Below are positions 8,900-18,738 of a stretch of 64,000 bases of DNA, in pieces. The stretch spans positions 1,116,001 through 1,180,000 of the forward strand of contig NZ_BMKC01000001.1 in the NCBI RefSeq assembly GCF_014643775.1, given 5' to 3'. The stretch's first letter is position 1. Every line of letters starts with the position of its first letter. The stretch comes from Arenimonas soli. Lineage in GTDB: Bacteria > Pseudomonadota > Gammaproteobacteria > Xanthomonadales > Xanthomonadaceae. Position numbers and translations under genes: made by a program. The notes beneath the pieces are model-generated. The model made no database searches. It was given only the letters and a program-made list of their open reading frames with translations, and was not told the origin of the DNA.

Positions 8900-9314
8900 C
8901 TGGCGACCCTCGCGCTGGCTGGTGGGTGCCCTGTGCGCACTGGCCGTGCTGGCAGCGGTTTCGGTGATGGCCAGCGGCCTGGCGGCGCAGCTCAAGCCCC
9001 TGTTCGCCGGCATCGCCGCCATGACTGGCCTGGCCCTGGCCCGCCGCGAGTCCATCCGGCCGCCGCTGGTCCTGGTTTGGCAGGGCGCGACCCTGGCGGT
9101 GTCCGACGCCCGCGGCCGGCGCGAGCTGCTGTTCTCCCCGACCCTGCGTGAGCAGGGCCCCTTGCTGCGCATCCAGGCCCGGACCGCCGGCGGGCAGCGC
9201 TGGTCGCGCAGCTGGTGGCCCGATACGCTGTCCGCCCCTGGCCGCCGCCGGCTTCGGCTCGCCGCGTCCGTCAGCCCCCGTTCCGGAATCCACCTGCCTT
9301 CCATGGCAGCCTAG
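8859..9314 (+). CDS. YgfX/CptA-like membrane protein
   Basis: Small protein (about 140-150 residues) with two adjacent hydrophobic segments near the N-terminus, starting just after DWRPSRW, and a soluble C-terminal part ending in the YgfX-like pattern [16 protein letters not shown]. YgfX (CptA) lies beside SdhE in other gammaproteobacteria, and the position here matches. The start is uncertain: the ATG at 8859 overlaps sdhE by 41 bases, and the conserved region only begins at the sdhE stop. The biochemical role is unsettled; it was described as a toxin partner in E. coli, but a role linked to SdhE is equally possible. Confidence 0.65.
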   Translation: MPRSSNASCPCRIDWRPSRWLVGALCALAVLAAVSVMASGLAAQLKPLFAGIAAMTGLALARRESIRPPLVLVWQGATLAVSDARGRRELLFSPTLREQGPLLRIQARTAGGQRWSRSWWPDTLSAPGRRRLRLAASVSPRSGIHLPSMAA

Positions 9315-9320
9315 GCCCCC

Positions 9321-10565
9321 ATGCTCCCAAACCTCTCACTCGCCATCGGCCTGCGCTACCTCCGGGCCAAACGCCGCAATGGCTTCATCTCCTTCATCTC
9401 GATGGCTTCGATCCTGGGGATCATCATCGGCGTGATGGCCCTGATCACCACCATCTCGGTAATGAGCGGCTTCCAGCAGGAACTGCGCGACCGCATCCTG
9501 GGCATGGTGGCGCACGCCACGGTGTCGGGCATCGGAGGCCCCCTGCAGGACTGGCCGCGCGCGGTCGAACTGGCCGGCGAGGATCCGCGCGTGGTCGGCG
9601 CCGCACCCTACGTGGAAACCGAATCCCTGCTGCAGGGTCGCTCGCGCCGCGGCGCGATCATCCGCGGCGTGCTGCCTTCGCTCGAACCCAAGGTTTCCGA
9701 ACTGGGCGCCAAGATGGTGCAGGGCAGCCTGGACGACCTGCAGCCCGGCGAGTACCACATCATCCTGGGCCGTGAACTGTCGCTGCTGCTGGGTGCCGGC
9801 GTCGGCGATTCGGTCAATGTCTACATTTCCGAAGCCACCGTCACGCCGCTGGGCGCGATGCCGCGGGCGCGTCGTTTCGAAGTGGTGGGCGTTTTCGAGG
9901 CCGGCGCGCAGGAATTCGACCTGGGCATGGCCCTGGTGCATCTCGAAGACGCCCAGCGTCTGGGCCGCATGGGCGACGGCGTCAGCGGCGTGCGCCTGAA
10001 GCTGGTCGACCTGTGGGACGCCTGGCCGGTGGCGCGCGACCTGGCCGACCGCATGCAGGGCCACTACCGCGTGCGCGACTGGACCCGCGACCACGCCAAC
10101 TTCTTCCGGGCGCTCAAGCTCGAGAAGACGGTCATGTTCATCCTGCTGTCGCTGGTGATCGCCATCGCCGCCTTCAACCTGGTGTCCTCGCTGGTGATGC
10201 TGGTGCAGGACAAACAGTCCGACATCGCCATCCTGCGGACACTGGGCATGTCGCCGGGGGCGGTGATGCGGGTGTTCATCGTGCAGGGCATGGTGATCGG
10301 CGTGCTGGGCATCGGCATCGGCGTGGCCAGCGGCGTGCTGCTGGCCAGCAACCTGTCGAACATCGTGCGCTCCATCGAAGAAGCCACCCAGACCGAGCTG
10401 ATGCCTTCGGACGTCTACTACATCAGTGGGGTGCCGACCCTGGTCGACCCGATGGACGTGCTGATGATCGCCCTGGTGGCCTTCGTACTGTGCCTGCTGG
10501 CCACCCTGTACCCGGCCTGGCGCGCCTCGCGCACCGATCCCGCCACGGCACTGCGCTATGAATAA
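9321..10565 (+). CDS. Lipoprotein-releasing ABC permease (LolC/LolE family, possibly LolF-type)
   Basis: 414-residue inner-membrane permease of the Lol system, which extracts outer-membrane lipoproteins for LolA. The N-terminal signature [28 protein letters not shown] (read as separate LRYLRAKR and [10 protein letters not shown] blocks) precedes a large periplasmic domain; three more membrane segments follow at about residues 270-295, 315-345 and 375-405. Only one permease gene is found beside lolD, whereas E. coli has distinct lolC and lolE. A single permease that works as a homodimer (LolF) is known in many gammaproteobacteria, but a second copy elsewhere cannot be excluded. Its stop overlaps lolD by 8 bases. 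Confidence 0.88.
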   Translation: MLPNLSLAIGLRYLRAKRRNGFISFISMASILGIIIGVMALITTISVMSGFQQELRDRILGMVAHATVSGIGGPLQDWPRAVELAGEDPRVVGAAPYVETESLLQGRSRRGAIIRGVLPSLEPKVSELGAKMVQGSLDDLQPGEYHIILGRELSLLLGAGVGDSVNVYISEATVTPLGAMPRARRFEVVGVFEAGAQEFDLGMALVHLEDAQRLGRMGDGVSGVRLKLVDLWDAWPVARDLADRMQGHYRVRDWTRDHANFFRALKLEKTVMFILLSLVIAIAAFNLVSSLVMLVQDKQSDIAILRTLGMSPGAVMRVFIVQGMVIGVLGIGIGVASGVLLASNLSNIVRSIEEATQTELMPSDVYYISGVPTLVDPMDVLMIALVAFVLCLLATLYPAWRASRTDPATALRYE

Positions 10566-11259
10566 GCCCATGAACGACGTCGTCATCCGCTGCGAGAACC
10601 TGGGCAAGACCTACCAGGAAGGCGACCTGCGCACCCCCGTCTTCGACGGCCTTGAACTGGCCGTGCACCGCGGCGAGACCGTCGCCATCGTCGGCGCCTC
10701 GGGCGCCGGCAAGAGCACGCTGCTGCACCTGCTCGGGGGGCTCGACAGCGCCAGCTCGGGCGACGTGCACGTGGACGGCCAGCGCATGTCCGCCCTGGGT
10801 GAACGCGAGCGCGGCCTGCTGCGCAACCGTGCCCTGGGTTTCGTCTACCAGTTCCACCACCTGCTGCCGGAATTCACCGCGCTGGAAAACGTGATGATGC
10901 CGCTGCTGATCCGCGGCGACCGCGACAGCACGGCTCGCCCGGCCGCCCAGGCCCTGCTCGAGCGCGTCGGCCTGGGCCATCGCCTGGGCCACAAGCCGGG
11001 CGAACTCTCCGGCGGCGAACGCCAACGAGCCGCCGTGGCCCGTGCGCTGGTCACCCGCCCAGCCTGCGTGCTGGGGGACGAACCCACCGGCAACCTCGAT
11101 GAAAAAACCGCCGCCACGGTGTTCGACCTGCTGCTTGAACTCAACCGCGACCTGGGCACCGCCCTGGTCATGGTGACCCACGATCGCCGCCTGGCGCGGC
11201 GACTGGATCGGACCCTGGAACTGACCCAGGGACAGCTGCGACCCGCCACCGGGGACTGA
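10558..11259 (+). CDS. lolD: Lipoprotein-releasing ABC ATPase LolD
   Basis: 233-residue cytoplasmic ATPase of the Lol exporter. Walker A is [10 protein letters not shown]-loop [12 protein letters not shown], signature LSGGERQR, Walker [12 protein letters not shown] and H-loop MVTHD; the FHHLLPEF segment is typical of LolD. The start at 10558 overlaps the permease gene by 8 bases; an internal ATG four codons later is an alternative. comEC follows after one base. Confidence 0.93.
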   Translation: MNKPMNDVVIRCENLGKTYQEGDLRTPVFDGLELAVHRGETVAIVGASGAGKSTLLHLLGGLDSASSGDVHVDGQRMSALGERERGLLRNRALGFVYQFHHLLPEFTALENVMMPLLIRGDRDSTARPAAQALLERVGLGHRLGHKPGELSGGERQRAAVARALVTRPACVLGDEPTGNLDEKTAATVFDLLLELNRDLGTALVMVTHDRRLARRLDRTLELTQGQLRPATGD

Positions 11260-11260
11260 C

Positions 11261-13777
11261 GTGCCCGGCCAGCGCGCCCCGGCGCCGGCGCCTTTCGGGC
11301 CCGGTGTCGCGGCTGCCTTGCTGGCGGGCGTGCTTTGGGTCCAGGGGCTAGCCAGCCTGCCCGGGCCCGCCATGTTCCTGGCCTGGCTGGCCTGCGGGCT
11401 GTGGCTGTGGCGGTCGGCCACGCGCTGGCGCTGGCTGGGTGCCGGCCTGGTGGGCATCGGCCTGGCGTGTGCCCACGGCACCCATTCGCTTTCCCTGCGC
11501 CTGCCCGCCGACCTGTCCGGCGAACTGCTGCAGGTCCGGGGCCATGTCAGTGGCTTGCCGGAGGCAGGCGAGGGCGCCTGGCGTTTCGGTTTCACCGTCG
11601 AGCACGGTGAAGGCGCCGCCGCCGTGCTGGCGGGGCGCCGGCTGCAGCTGGCCTGGTACGCCGACCCCGGCGAAAGCCTGCCGCCGATGCAGGCCGGCGG
11701 CCGCTGGTTGATGGCCGTGCGCCTGCGGCCACCGCGTGGCGTGGCCAATCCGGGTGGCTTCGACGTCGAACGCCGGGCCCTGGAGCGCCGGCTCGCCGCT
11801 GCCGGCTATGTCGTCGAAGGCCAACGGCAGGGGCCGCCGGCCACCGCGCAAGCCCTGGATCGACAGCGCGAAGCGCTTTCCGCCGCCATCGCCCGCGCCG
11901 TGCCCGACGCCCGCGCCCGGTTCGTGCAGGCCCTGGCCCTGGGCGACACCCGCGCCCTGGACGACTACGACTGGACGGTGCTGCGCGCCACGGGCCTGAC
12001 CCACTTGATCGCGATATCCGGTTTCCACGTGGGCCTGGTGGCCGGTTTCGGGGCGCTGCTGGGGCACGGGCTGTGGCGCGCGTTTCCCTTCCTTGCCCGA
12101 CGCTGGCCGCGTCCGCTGGGCACCGCTGCCCTGGCCCTGGCGCTGTCGCTGGCCTATACCGCGCTGGCCGGCTTCGCGCTGCCCACGGTGCGCACCGCGC
12201 TGATGATCGCCGTGGTGGTGCTGGCACGCCTGCTGCGCCGGCCGCAGGGCGATGGCCAGTCACTGGCGCTGGCGACGATCGCCGTCTTGCTGGTCGATCC
12301 ACTGGCCGTGCTGTCGCCCGGCTTCTGGCTCAGCTACCTCGGCGTGGCCTGGCTGCTGTGGTGCCTGCCCCGCGCACCCGGCCAGGGTTGGTGGCGCCCC
12401 TTCATCGGTGGCCAGGCAGTGGCGATGCTCGGGCTGCTGCCGGTCGGCGCCTGGTTCTTCAGCCAGGCCTCGCTGCCGGCGCCGGTGGTCAACCTGGTCG
12501 GCATTCCCTGGATCAGCCTGGGCGTGGTGCCGCTGGCCCTGCTTGGGCTGCTGCTGCACCCGCTGCATGAGGGCGCGGCCGCCCTGGCCTGGCAGGCGGC
12601 GGCCACGCTGATGCAGTCGCTCTGGCAGGGCCTGGAATGGGTGGCGCGCTGGCCGGCGGCGCTGGCCTGGCTACCCGAACCCGGCCTGGCCAGCCTGCTG
12701 CTGGCCCTGGCCGGCGCCTTCTGGCTGCTGCTGCCCCGGGGCGTGCCCGGCAAGCCATTGGCCAGCCTGCTTTTCCTGCCGCTGCTTTGGCCGGCCACCG
12801 ACCGGCCCGGGCCCAGCGAAGCCGACCTGCTGCTGGTGGACGTGGGGCAGGGGCTTGCCCTGGTGGTGCTGACCCAGCGCCACGTGCTGCTTTACGACGC
12901 GGGCCCGGCGCCGCCGCGTGGCCTGGATTTCGGCGAAGCGGCGGTGCTGCCGGCGCTGCGTGCCCACGGCGTGCGGCGCATCGACGCGCTGGTGCTGAGC
13001 CATGGCGACAACGACCACGCCGGCGGCGCCGACGCCGTCCGCGCCGGGCTGCCGGTCGGCCGGACCTTCGCGCCCGAGGCCTGGGCCCATGACGGCATGC
13101 AGGCCTGCCTGGCCGGGCAGGGCTGGCAGTGGGAAGGCGTACGTTTCACCTGGCTGCATCCGACGCCGTTTTTTCCCTACCTGGGCAACGACAGCAGCTG
13201 CGTGCTGCGCATCGAGGCCGCCGGCGCGGTCGCGCTGCTGCCGGGCGACATCGGCCGGCATGTCGAGGCGCGACTGGCGAAACTGCCGACGGAGCTGGTG
13301 CGCAGCGACGTGCTGGTGGTGCCGCACCACGGCAGCGACACGTCCTCGAGCCTGGACTTCCTGGCCGCGGTGCGGCCGACGCTGGGCTTGCTGCCGGTGG
13401 GTCATGGAAACCGCTTCGGACTGCCCAGGCAGATCGTGCTCGATCGCTACGATCGCTACGGCACGCGCCTGCTCGACAGCGCGTCGTTGGGCGCGGTGCG
13501 CCTGCGGCTTGGCCGCGACGGCGTACAGGTGCTCGAACGCTTGCGCCGGGACCGTCCGCGCTACTGGCGCCATGCCCCGGCTGGCGGCACAGGCTATGCT
13601 ATCGGCATCCCCCCAACGGCAAAGGTGAGGCGTGCTGGAACTGATCAAGGCAGGCGGCTGGGTGATGGCGCCGATCATCGCGTTGGCGGTGCTGGCGCTG
13701 GCCATCATCCTGGAACGTTTCTGGAGTCTTCGGCGCAGGGAAGTGCTGCCCGACGGCCTGGGCGCGGAGGTCCGTGA
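11261..13777 (+). CDS. comEC: DNA internalization protein ComEC/Rec2
   Basis: 838-residue polytopic membrane protein forming the channel for transforming DNA. An N-terminal DUF4131-like region is followed by the Competence domain (LTHLIAISGFHVGL) with several membrane spans, then a metallo-beta-lactamase-like domain with LSHGDNDHAGG and VVPHHGSDTSS. It uses a GTG start one base after lolD. The recognisable protein ends near RYWRHA; the rest runs out of frame 146 bases into the next gene. A single-base difference in the C6 tract at 13609-13614 would end it at 13628, just before the exbB start, so the 3' end may be a sequencing or natural frameshift. Confidence 0.88.
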   Translation: MPGQRAPAPAPFGPGVAAALLAGVLWVQGLASLPGPAMFLAWLACGLWLWRSATRWRWLGAGLVGIGLACAHGTHSLSLRLPADLSGELLQVRGHVSGLPEAGEGAWRFGFTVEHGEGAAAVLAGRRLQLAWYADPGESLPPMQAGGRWLMAVRLRPPRGVANPGGFDVERRALERRLAAAGYVVEGQRQGPPATAQALDRQREALSAAIARAVPDARARFVQALALGDTRALDDYDWTVLRATGLTHLIAISGFHVGLVAGFGALLGHGLWRAFPFLARRWPRPLGTAALALALSLAYTALAGFALPTVRTALMIAVVVLARLLRRPQGDGQSLALATIAVLLVDPLAVLSPGFWLSYLGVAWLLWCLPRAPGQGWWRPFIGGQAVAMLGLLPVGAWFFSQASLPAPVVNLVGIPWISLGVVPLALLGLLLHPLHEGAAALAWQAAATLMQSLWQGLEWVARWPAALAWLPEPGLASLLLALAGAFWLLLPRGVPGKPLASLLFLPLLWPATDRPGPSEADLLLVDVGQGLALVVLTQRHVLLYDAGPAPPRGLDFGEAAVLPALRAHGVRRIDALVLSHGDNDHAGGADAVRAGLPVGRTFAPEAWAHDGMQACLAGQGWQWEGVRFTWLHPTPFFPYLGNDSSCVLRIEAAGAVALLPGDIGRHVEARLAKLPTELVRSDVLVVPHHGSDTSSSLDFLAAVRPTLGLLPVGHGNRFGLPRQIVLDRYDRYGTRLLDSASLGAVRLRLGRDGVQVLERLRRDRPRYWRHAPAGGTGYAIGIPPTAKVRRAGTDQGRRLGDGADHRVGGAGAGHHPGTFLESSAQGSAARRPGRGGP

Positions 13778-14285
13778 CTGGGCCCGCGGCCGCCAACTCG
13801 ACCCCAAACACATCGACGTCCTGCGCCGGAACTCGCCGCTGGGCGAGCTGCTGGCCGCCGGCCTGGACGTGCGCCACCGCCCGCGCGAAATCATCAAGGA
13901 ACGCATCGAGGACGTCGGCCGGCACGTCGCCCACCGCATGGAACGCTTCCTCAATTCCCTGGGCACGATCGCCGCCGTGGCGCCGCTGCTGGGCCTGCTG
14001 GGCACCGTGTTCGGCATGATCGAAATGTTCCTGGACATCCTCACCGCCGGCGTCGGTGACGCCAACCGGCTGGCAGGCGGCATCGGCCAGGCCCTGATCT
14101 CCACCGCCGCCGGCCTGTGCGTGGCCATTCCCGCGGTCATCTTCCACCGTTACCTGCGCGGCCGGATCACCGGCTACGTGGTCGAGATGGAGCAGCAGGC
14201 CACGGCCCTGCTCGACGCGCTGGAGGAAGAACCCTCGGCAAGCCCGGGCAAACCGCCGCGCGCCACCAAGCGGAGCAAGGCGTGA
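13632..14285 (+). CDS. exbB: MotA/TolQ/ExbB proton channel family protein
   Basis: 217-residue inner-membrane protein of the ExbB/TolQ family, which with ExbD couples proton flow to outer-membrane processes. There is an N-terminal transmembrane helix (GGWVMAPIIALAVLALAII), and two more at the conserved AAVAPLLGLLGTVFGMIEMF and ISTAAGLCVAIPAV. The GTG start is set by a strong ribosome site (AGGTGAGG) 4-8 bases upstream and by LELIKAGGWVM. It overlaps exbD by four bases and lies upstream of msbA-lpxK, the order seen in xanthomonads. No TonB is nearby, so its energised partner is unknown. Confidence 0.9.
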   Translation: MLELIKAGGWVMAPIIALAVLALAIILERFWSLRRREVLPDGLGAEVRDWARGRQLDPKHIDVLRRNSPLGELLAAGLDVRHRPREIIKERIEDVGRHVAHRMERFLNSLGTIAAVAPLLGLLGTVFGMIEMFLDILTAGVGDANRLAGGIGQALISTAAGLCVAIPAVIFHRYLRGRITGYVVEMEQQATALLDALEEEPSASPGKPPRATKRSKA

Positions 14286-14704
14286 AACTCAGTACCGGCC
14301 GGGTTCCCGATGAACCGGAAATCAGCCTGGTGTCGCTGATCGACGTGGTGTTCTGCCTGATCATCTTCCTGGTGGTCACCACCACCTTCGACCACCGTTC
14401 GGCACTCAAGATCGTGCTGCCCAAGACCGACTCGCGCACCGAAGTGCAGGTCGAACAGCCGCTGACGGTGCTGATCGACGCCGACGGCCGCATCTTCATC
14501 GGCAACAACGAAGTGCTCAAGACCGATCCGGCGTCGCTGCGCGCCAGCCTGGCCAGCGAGGCCGGCGCCGACCGCACCCGCCAGATCGTCGTGCGCGCCG
14601 ACGCCCGGTCCCAGACCCAGCACCTGGTGACGGTGATGGACAGCCTCGGCCAGCTGGGCTTCACCCGCATCAACCTCGCCACCACGCCCGAGGCGACGCC
14701 TTGA
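14282..14704 (+). CDS. exbD: ExbD/TolR family biopolymer transport protein
   Basis: 140-residue protein with one N-terminal membrane helix and a periplasmic domain. ISLVSLIDVVFCLIIFLV contains the conserved membrane Asp (LIDVVF) that carries protons. It uses a GTG start in a GTGA overlap with exbB and in turn overlaps the TTG start of msbA. It works with the preceding ExbB as a stator. Confidence 0.92.
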   Translation: MKLSTGRVPDEPEISLVSLIDVVFCLIIFLVVTTTFDHRSALKIVLPKTDSRTEVQVEQPLTVLIDADGRIFIGNNEVLKTDPASLRASLASEAGADRTRQIVVRADARSQTQHLVTVMDSLGQLGFTRINLATTPEATP

Positions 14705-16455
14705 GCGCGGAAGCATCGGCCTGGGCCGTCTACCGCCGGCTGCTCAAGCGCGCCCGGCGCTACTGGCCGCTGCTGGCCGCGGCGGGCGTGGGCATGGTCT
14801 TCGAAGCCGGCGCCGCGGCCGCCTTCACCTGGATGATGAAACCCATCGTCGACGAAACCTTCGTCGCCCAGAACGAAGGCATGCGCTGGACCATCCCCCT
14901 GGCCATCGTCAGCCTGTTCGTGGTGCGCGGTTTCGCCACCTTCGCCACCGACTACGGCATGGCCCGCACCGGCCGCAGCGTCGTGCGCGACCTGCGCGAG
15001 GACATCCTGGCCAAGTACCTGCGCCTGCCCAGCGAACGCTTCGACCGCGAGCCGGTGCCGGCCATGGTCTCGCGCCTGAATTACGACACCGAACAGGTGA
15101 CCCAGGCCAGCTCGGACGCGCTCAAGACCATCCTGACCGACTCGCTGACGATCGTCGCGCTGCTCGCGGTGATGTTCTGGTACAGCCCGCAGGTGACCGT
15201 GGTGATGCTGATCCTGGCGCCCCTGATCGGCGGCATTTCCGCCGTGGTGGGGCGGCGCTACCGGCGCATCAACCGCGGCATCCAGGACGGCGTGGCCTCC
15301 ATGGCGCAGATCGCCGAGCAGGCGCTGTCCGCCCAGCAGGAAGTGAAGGTCTACGGCGCCCAGGAAGCCGAACTTTCGCGCTACCGCAAGCTGATCGGCC
15401 AGAACCTGCGCCTGGGCGTGAAGGTCGAGGCAACCCGCGCCGGCGCCTCGTCGCTGGTGCAGACCCTGGCCGCGGTGGCGCTGGCGGTGATCCTGCTGGT
15501 GGCCGGCCACGAGGCCAGCCAGGGCCGCATGACCGCCGGCAGTTTCGTCGCGATCCTGACCTCGATGATGGCGATGCTGCCTTCGCTCAAGCGCATCGCC
15601 AACGTGCAGAGCGTCGTGCAGCGCGGTGTCGCCGCGGCCGACCGCCTGTTCTCCATCCTCGACGAGTCCGACGAGGCCGATACCGGCCAGCGCTCGCTGG
15701 CGCGGGCCCGGGGAGAGGTCGAGTTCCGCGACGTCAGCGTCACCTACCCGGGCCAGGAAACGCCGGCGCTGGCGGGCATCAGCTTCCGCGCCGCACCGGG
15801 CACCGTCACGGCCATCGTTGGCCGCTCGGGCAGCGGCAAGTCCACGCTGATCCGCTTGCTGCCGCGCTTCTACGAGGCCAGCCAGGGCGAAGTGCGCGTG
15901 GACGGCCACGCCGTCGGTGACTACCGCCTGGCCGACCTGCGCCGGCAAGTGGCCATGGTCGGCCAGCGGGTGATGCTGTTCGACGACTCGATCGCCGCCA
16001 ACATCGCCTTCGGCGCCGACGCCGGCGCCGAAGAGGCGCGCATCCTCGCCGCGGCCGAAGCGGCCAATGCCCTGGAATTCATCAACCGCCTGCCGGGCGG
16101 CATGCAGGCCAGCATCGGCGAAAACGGTGGCCTGCTGTCCGGCGGCCAGCGCCAGCGCCTGGCCATTGCCCGGGCGGTCCTCAAGGACGCGCCCATCCTG
16201 ATCCTGGACGAAGCCACCGCCGCGCTGGACACCGAATCCGAACGCCTGGTGCAGGACGCGCTGAACCGGCTCATCCCCGACCGCACCACCCTGGTCATCG
16301 CGCACCGGCTGTCCACGGTCGAACACGCCGACCAGGTGCTGGTGCTCGACGGCGGCCGCCTGGTGGAGCAGGGCACGCACGCCAGCCTGCTGGAAAAGGG
16401 CGGCCTGTATGCCCACCTGCACCGCATGCAGTTCCGCGAGCCGGAGGCCGGGTGA
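14701..16455 (+). CDS. msbA: Lipid A export ATP-binding/permease protein MsbA
   Basis: 584-residue ABC exporter half-transporter that flips core-lipid A across the inner membrane. Six transmembrane helices occupy about residues 20-310. The nucleotide-binding domain has Walker A GRSGSGKST, signature LLSGGQRQR, Walker B ILILDEATAALD and H-loop IAHRLSTV. The start is a TTG overlapping exbD's stop by four bases; no closer ATG precedes the first helix. lpxK overlaps its 3' end, the classical msbA-lpxK pair, which supports lipid A rather than drug export. Confidence 0.93.
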   Translation: MSAEASAWAVYRRLLKRARRYWPLLAAAGVGMVFEAGAAAAFTWMMKPIVDETFVAQNEGMRWTIPLAIVSLFVVRGFATFATDYGMARTGRSVVRDLREDILAKYLRLPSERFDREPVPAMVSRLNYDTEQVTQASSDALKTILTDSLTIVALLAVMFWYSPQVTVVMLILAPLIGGISAVVGRRYRRINRGIQDGVASMAQIAEQALSAQQEVKVYGAQEAELSRYRKLIGQNLRLGVKVEATRAGASSLVQTLAAVALAVILLVAGHEASQGRMTAGSFVAILTSMMAMLPSLKRIANVQSVVQRGVAAADRLFSILDESDEADTGQRSLARARGEVEFRDVSVTYPGQETPALAGISFRAAPGTVTAIVGRSGSGKSTLIRLLPRFYEASQGEVRVDGHAVGDYRLADLRRQVAMVGQRVMLFDDSIAANIAFGADAGAEEARILAAAEAANALEFINRLPGGMQASIGENGGLLSGGQRQRLAIARAVLKDAPILILDEATAALDTESERLVQDALNRLIPDRTTLVIAHRLSTVEHADQVLVLDGGRLVEQGTHASLLEKGGLYAHLHRMQFREPEAG

Positions 16456-17471
16456 AAGCTGGGCTGGAGCGCTGGTTGCTGCAGCGCTGGTACGGCGGCG
16501 CAGCGCCCGGACCGGTGCTGAAGTCACTTGCCCTGGTTTACGGCGCCCTGGTGCGCCGGCGCCAGGCCGCCTTCGCCAGCGGCGAACGCACGGTAATCCG
16601 GCTGCCCGTGCCGGTCCTGGTCATCGGCAACCTGGTGGCGGGTGGCGCCGGCAAGACCCCCCTGGCCATCGGCCTGGCCCGGGCACTTGCGCGGCGCGGC
16701 TGGAAGCCCGGCATCGCCAGCCGCGGCCATGGCCGGCGCGGCAACGCCCCGACCTGGGCACGGCCAGACTCCGATCCCGCCGATTGTGGCGACGAACCCC
16801 TGCTGATCGCCCGGCAGACCGGACTGCCGGTGGCGGTGGACCGCGACCGGGTTGCCGCGGCCCGGCGCCTGGTCGAAGAGGCCGGCTGCAACCTGGTCAT
16901 CGCCGATGACGGCCTGCAGCACCTGCGCCTGGGCCGGGACATCGAAATCGAAGTGCGCGACGGCGAACGCCGGCTGGGCAATGGCCGGCTGCTGCCCGCC
17001 GGGCCGCTGCGCGAGCCCGCGCACCGGGAGGTGGACTTCCGGGTCATCAACGGCGGCGCGGCGGCACCGGGCGAATGGCGCATGGACCTGCGGCTCGGTG
17101 ATGCCCGGCCGCTGGGTCCCGGCGAACCGAAGCCGCTTGGCCTGTTCGCACCCGGGCCGGTGCACGGCATTGCCGGCATCGGCAACCCGGCGCGGTTTTT
17201 CCGGGCCCTGCGCGGGGCCGGGCTGGACGTGCTGGAACACGCCTTCCCCGACCATCATTCCTACCAGGCCGGGGAGCTCGAATTCAGCCCGCCGGCGCCG
17301 CGGCTGATGACCGAAAAGGACGCGGTCAAATGCGACGGCCTCGGCCTGCGGGATGCCTGGGCCGTGCCGGCCGTGGCCGAACTACCCGCCGCCTTCGTGG
17401 ACGCCGTCCACCGCCGCCTTGCCGAGGCCCGGCGCGAACCCAACCCGGTACCCGCCCGTGAGCAAACCTGA
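16452..17471 (+). CDS. lpxK: Tetraacyldisaccharide 4'-kinase LpxK
   Basis: 339-residue membrane-associated kinase that phosphorylates the 4' position of the lipid A disaccharide precursor. The P-loop is in [13 protein letters not shown], followed by [11 protein letters not shown] and the [14 protein letters not shown] block, all diagnostic of LpxK. It uses a GTG start overlapping msbA by four bases. Its last 14 bases overlap the GTG start of kdsB, so lipid A and Kdo genes are translationally coupled. Confidence 0.94.
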   Translation: MKAGLERWLLQRWYGGAAPGPVLKSLALVYGALVRRRQAAFASGERTVIRLPVPVLVIGNLVAGGAGKTPLAIGLARALARRGWKPGIASRGHGRRGNAPTWARPDSDPADCGDEPLLIARQTGLPVAVDRDRVAAARRLVEEAGCNLVIADDGLQHLRLGRDIEIEVRDGERRLGNGRLLPAGPLREPAHREVDFRVINGGAAAPGEWRMDLRLGDARPLGPGEPKPLGLFAPGPVHGIAGIGNPARFFRALRGAGLDVLEHAFPDHHSYQAGELEFSPPAPRLMTEKDAVKCDGLGLRDAWAVPAVAELPAAFVDAVHRRLAEARREPNPVPAREQT

Positions 17472-18231
17472 ATTCATCGTTGCCATTCCCGCCCGCTTCG
17501 GCGCCTCGCGCCTGCCGGGCAAGCCGCTGCGGCTGATCGCCGGAGATCCGATGGTGGTGCACGCCGCCCGCCGCGCGCTGGCGGCCGGCGCCCGCGAAGT
17601 GGTGGTCGCCACCGACGACGCGCGCATCGCCGATGCGCTGGCAGGACAGCCCCTGCGCGTGTGCATGACCCGCGCGGACCACGCCTCCGGCACCGACCGC
17701 CTGGCCGAATGCGCCGCGCAGCTGGGCTGGCCCGATGACAGCATCGTGGTGAACCTGCAGGGCGACGAACCTTTCGCACCGCCGGAAGGCATTCGCGCCG
17801 TCGCCGAAGTGCTGGCGGCCGGGCAGGCCGACATGGCGACGCTGGCCGCGCCCATCGACGACGCCGAGACCCTGTTCGACCCCAACGCCGTGAAACTGGT
17901 GCGCGACCGCAATGGCCTGGCCCTGTACTTCAGCCGGGCGCCGATCCCCTGGCAGCGCGAGCGCTTCGCCCGCGACCGCGTCGGCCCGGTGGCCGGCAGC
18001 GCCCTGCGTCACATCGGTATCTACGCCTACCGGGCCGGATTCCTGCGCACCTTCACCCAGCTGGCGCCCGGGCACCTGGAACAATTGGAAGCCCTGGAAC
18101 AGCTGCGCGTGCTCGAAGCGGGCTACCGCATCGCCGTCGGGCTGACGCCCGTGCCGTTCCCGCCGGGCGTGGACACCGAAGCCGATCTGGCCCGCGCCGA
18201 GGCTCGTTTCCTGAAGGATATTTCACTTTAA
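17458..18231 (+). CDS. kdsB: 3-deoxy-manno-octulosonate cytidylyltransferase KdsB
   Basis: 257-residue cytoplasmic enzyme that makes CMP-Kdo from Kdo and CTP. The N-terminal [17 protein letters not shown] nucleotide-binding motif is present, with QGDEPF and the [11 protein letters not shown] block. It starts at the GTG that gives VSKPEF, inside the end of lpxK. The stop TAA runs straight into an AT-rich stretch that precedes the next gene. Confidence 0.95.
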   Translation: MSKPEFIVAIPARFGASRLPGKPLRLIAGDPMVVHAARRALAAGAREVVVATDDARIADALAGQPLRVCMTRADHASGTDRLAECAAQLGWPDDSIVVNLQGDEPFAPPEGIRAVAEVLAAGQADMATLAAPIDDAETLFDPNAVKLVRDRNGLALYFSRAPIPWQRERFARDRVGPVAGSALRHIGIYAYRAGFLRTFTQLAPGHLEQLEALEQLRVLEAGYRIAVGLTPVPFPPGVDTEADLARAEARFLKDISL

Positions 18232-18272
18232 TTAAGCTCCATAAATTATTGAATATATTGTTTATATGCATG
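18216..18272 (+). promoter_or_regulatory. AT-rich kdsB/phosphatase junction, likely promoter and initiation region
   Basis: About 57 bases with roughly one quarter G+C in a chromosome otherwise very GC-rich. It spans the kdsB stop, the 17-base gap and the first codons of the phosphatase. It contains TTAATTAA and several TATATT/TAAATT-like -10 candidates, but no single clear -35/-10 pair could be chosen. Confidence 0.4.
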
Positions 18273-18710
18273 GGAAACATCTGTCGCTCGCCGCTGCTTG
18301 AAGGCTGGGCGGCGCACCGGTGCGCGGACAGCCCGGTTGCCTTCACCGTGGATTCGGCCGGCACCGGCGGCTGGCATGCCGGCCAGCCGCCCGACCCGCG
18401 GGCCGTCGCCGCCGCGCGAAGACACGGCGTCGACATTGCCGGCCAACGCGCACGGCAACTCCAGCACGATGACTTCCAGCGTTTCGACCTGCTGCTTTGC
18501 GCCGACCGCGACAACCTGGCAGCCGCGCGTTCGCTGGCGCCCGGGTCGGCGCACCCACGCATCGTGCTCGCCCTTGAGTGGTGCGGAGTGAAGCGCGGCG
18601 GGGAAGTGCCGGACCCGTATTACGGGCAAGAGCGTGATTTCGACCATGTCTGCCAGCTCGCCAGCGAGGCCGCCGACGGCCTGCTGCGGCGTTTGGCATC
18701 AGGGGCATAA
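18249..18710 (+). CDS. Low-molecular-weight protein-tyrosine phosphatase
   Basis: 153-residue cytoplasmic phosphatase. The P-loop CMGNICRS matches CX5R with the following Ser, and the general-acid loop DPYYG is present near the C-terminus. In polysaccharide loci such enzymes (Wzb type) dephosphorylate a tyrosine autokinase, but no kinase gene is adjacent. The start must be the TTG at 18249, because the first beta strand (NILFI) lies before the first ATG; these first codons are AT-rich (AAT, ATA, TTT, ATA), unlike the rest of the gene. The substrate is unknown. Confidence 0.88.
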   Translation: MNILFICMGNICRSPLLEGWAAHRCADSPVAFTVDSAGTGGWHAGQPPDPRAVAAARRHGVDIAGQRARQLQHDDFQRFDLLLCADRDNLAAARSLAPGSAHPRIVLALEWCGVKRGGEVPDPYYGQERDFDHVCQLASEAADGLLRRLASGA

Positions 18711-18738
18711 TGCCCACGACCTCCCGGACACCGTGCCC

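Noticed and set aside
14167-16527. Long minus-strand open frame opposite msbA and exbD
   Set aside because: The plus strand encodes clear ABC exporter and ExbD motifs there; the antisense protein is His/Gln/Ala/Gly-rich with no domain.
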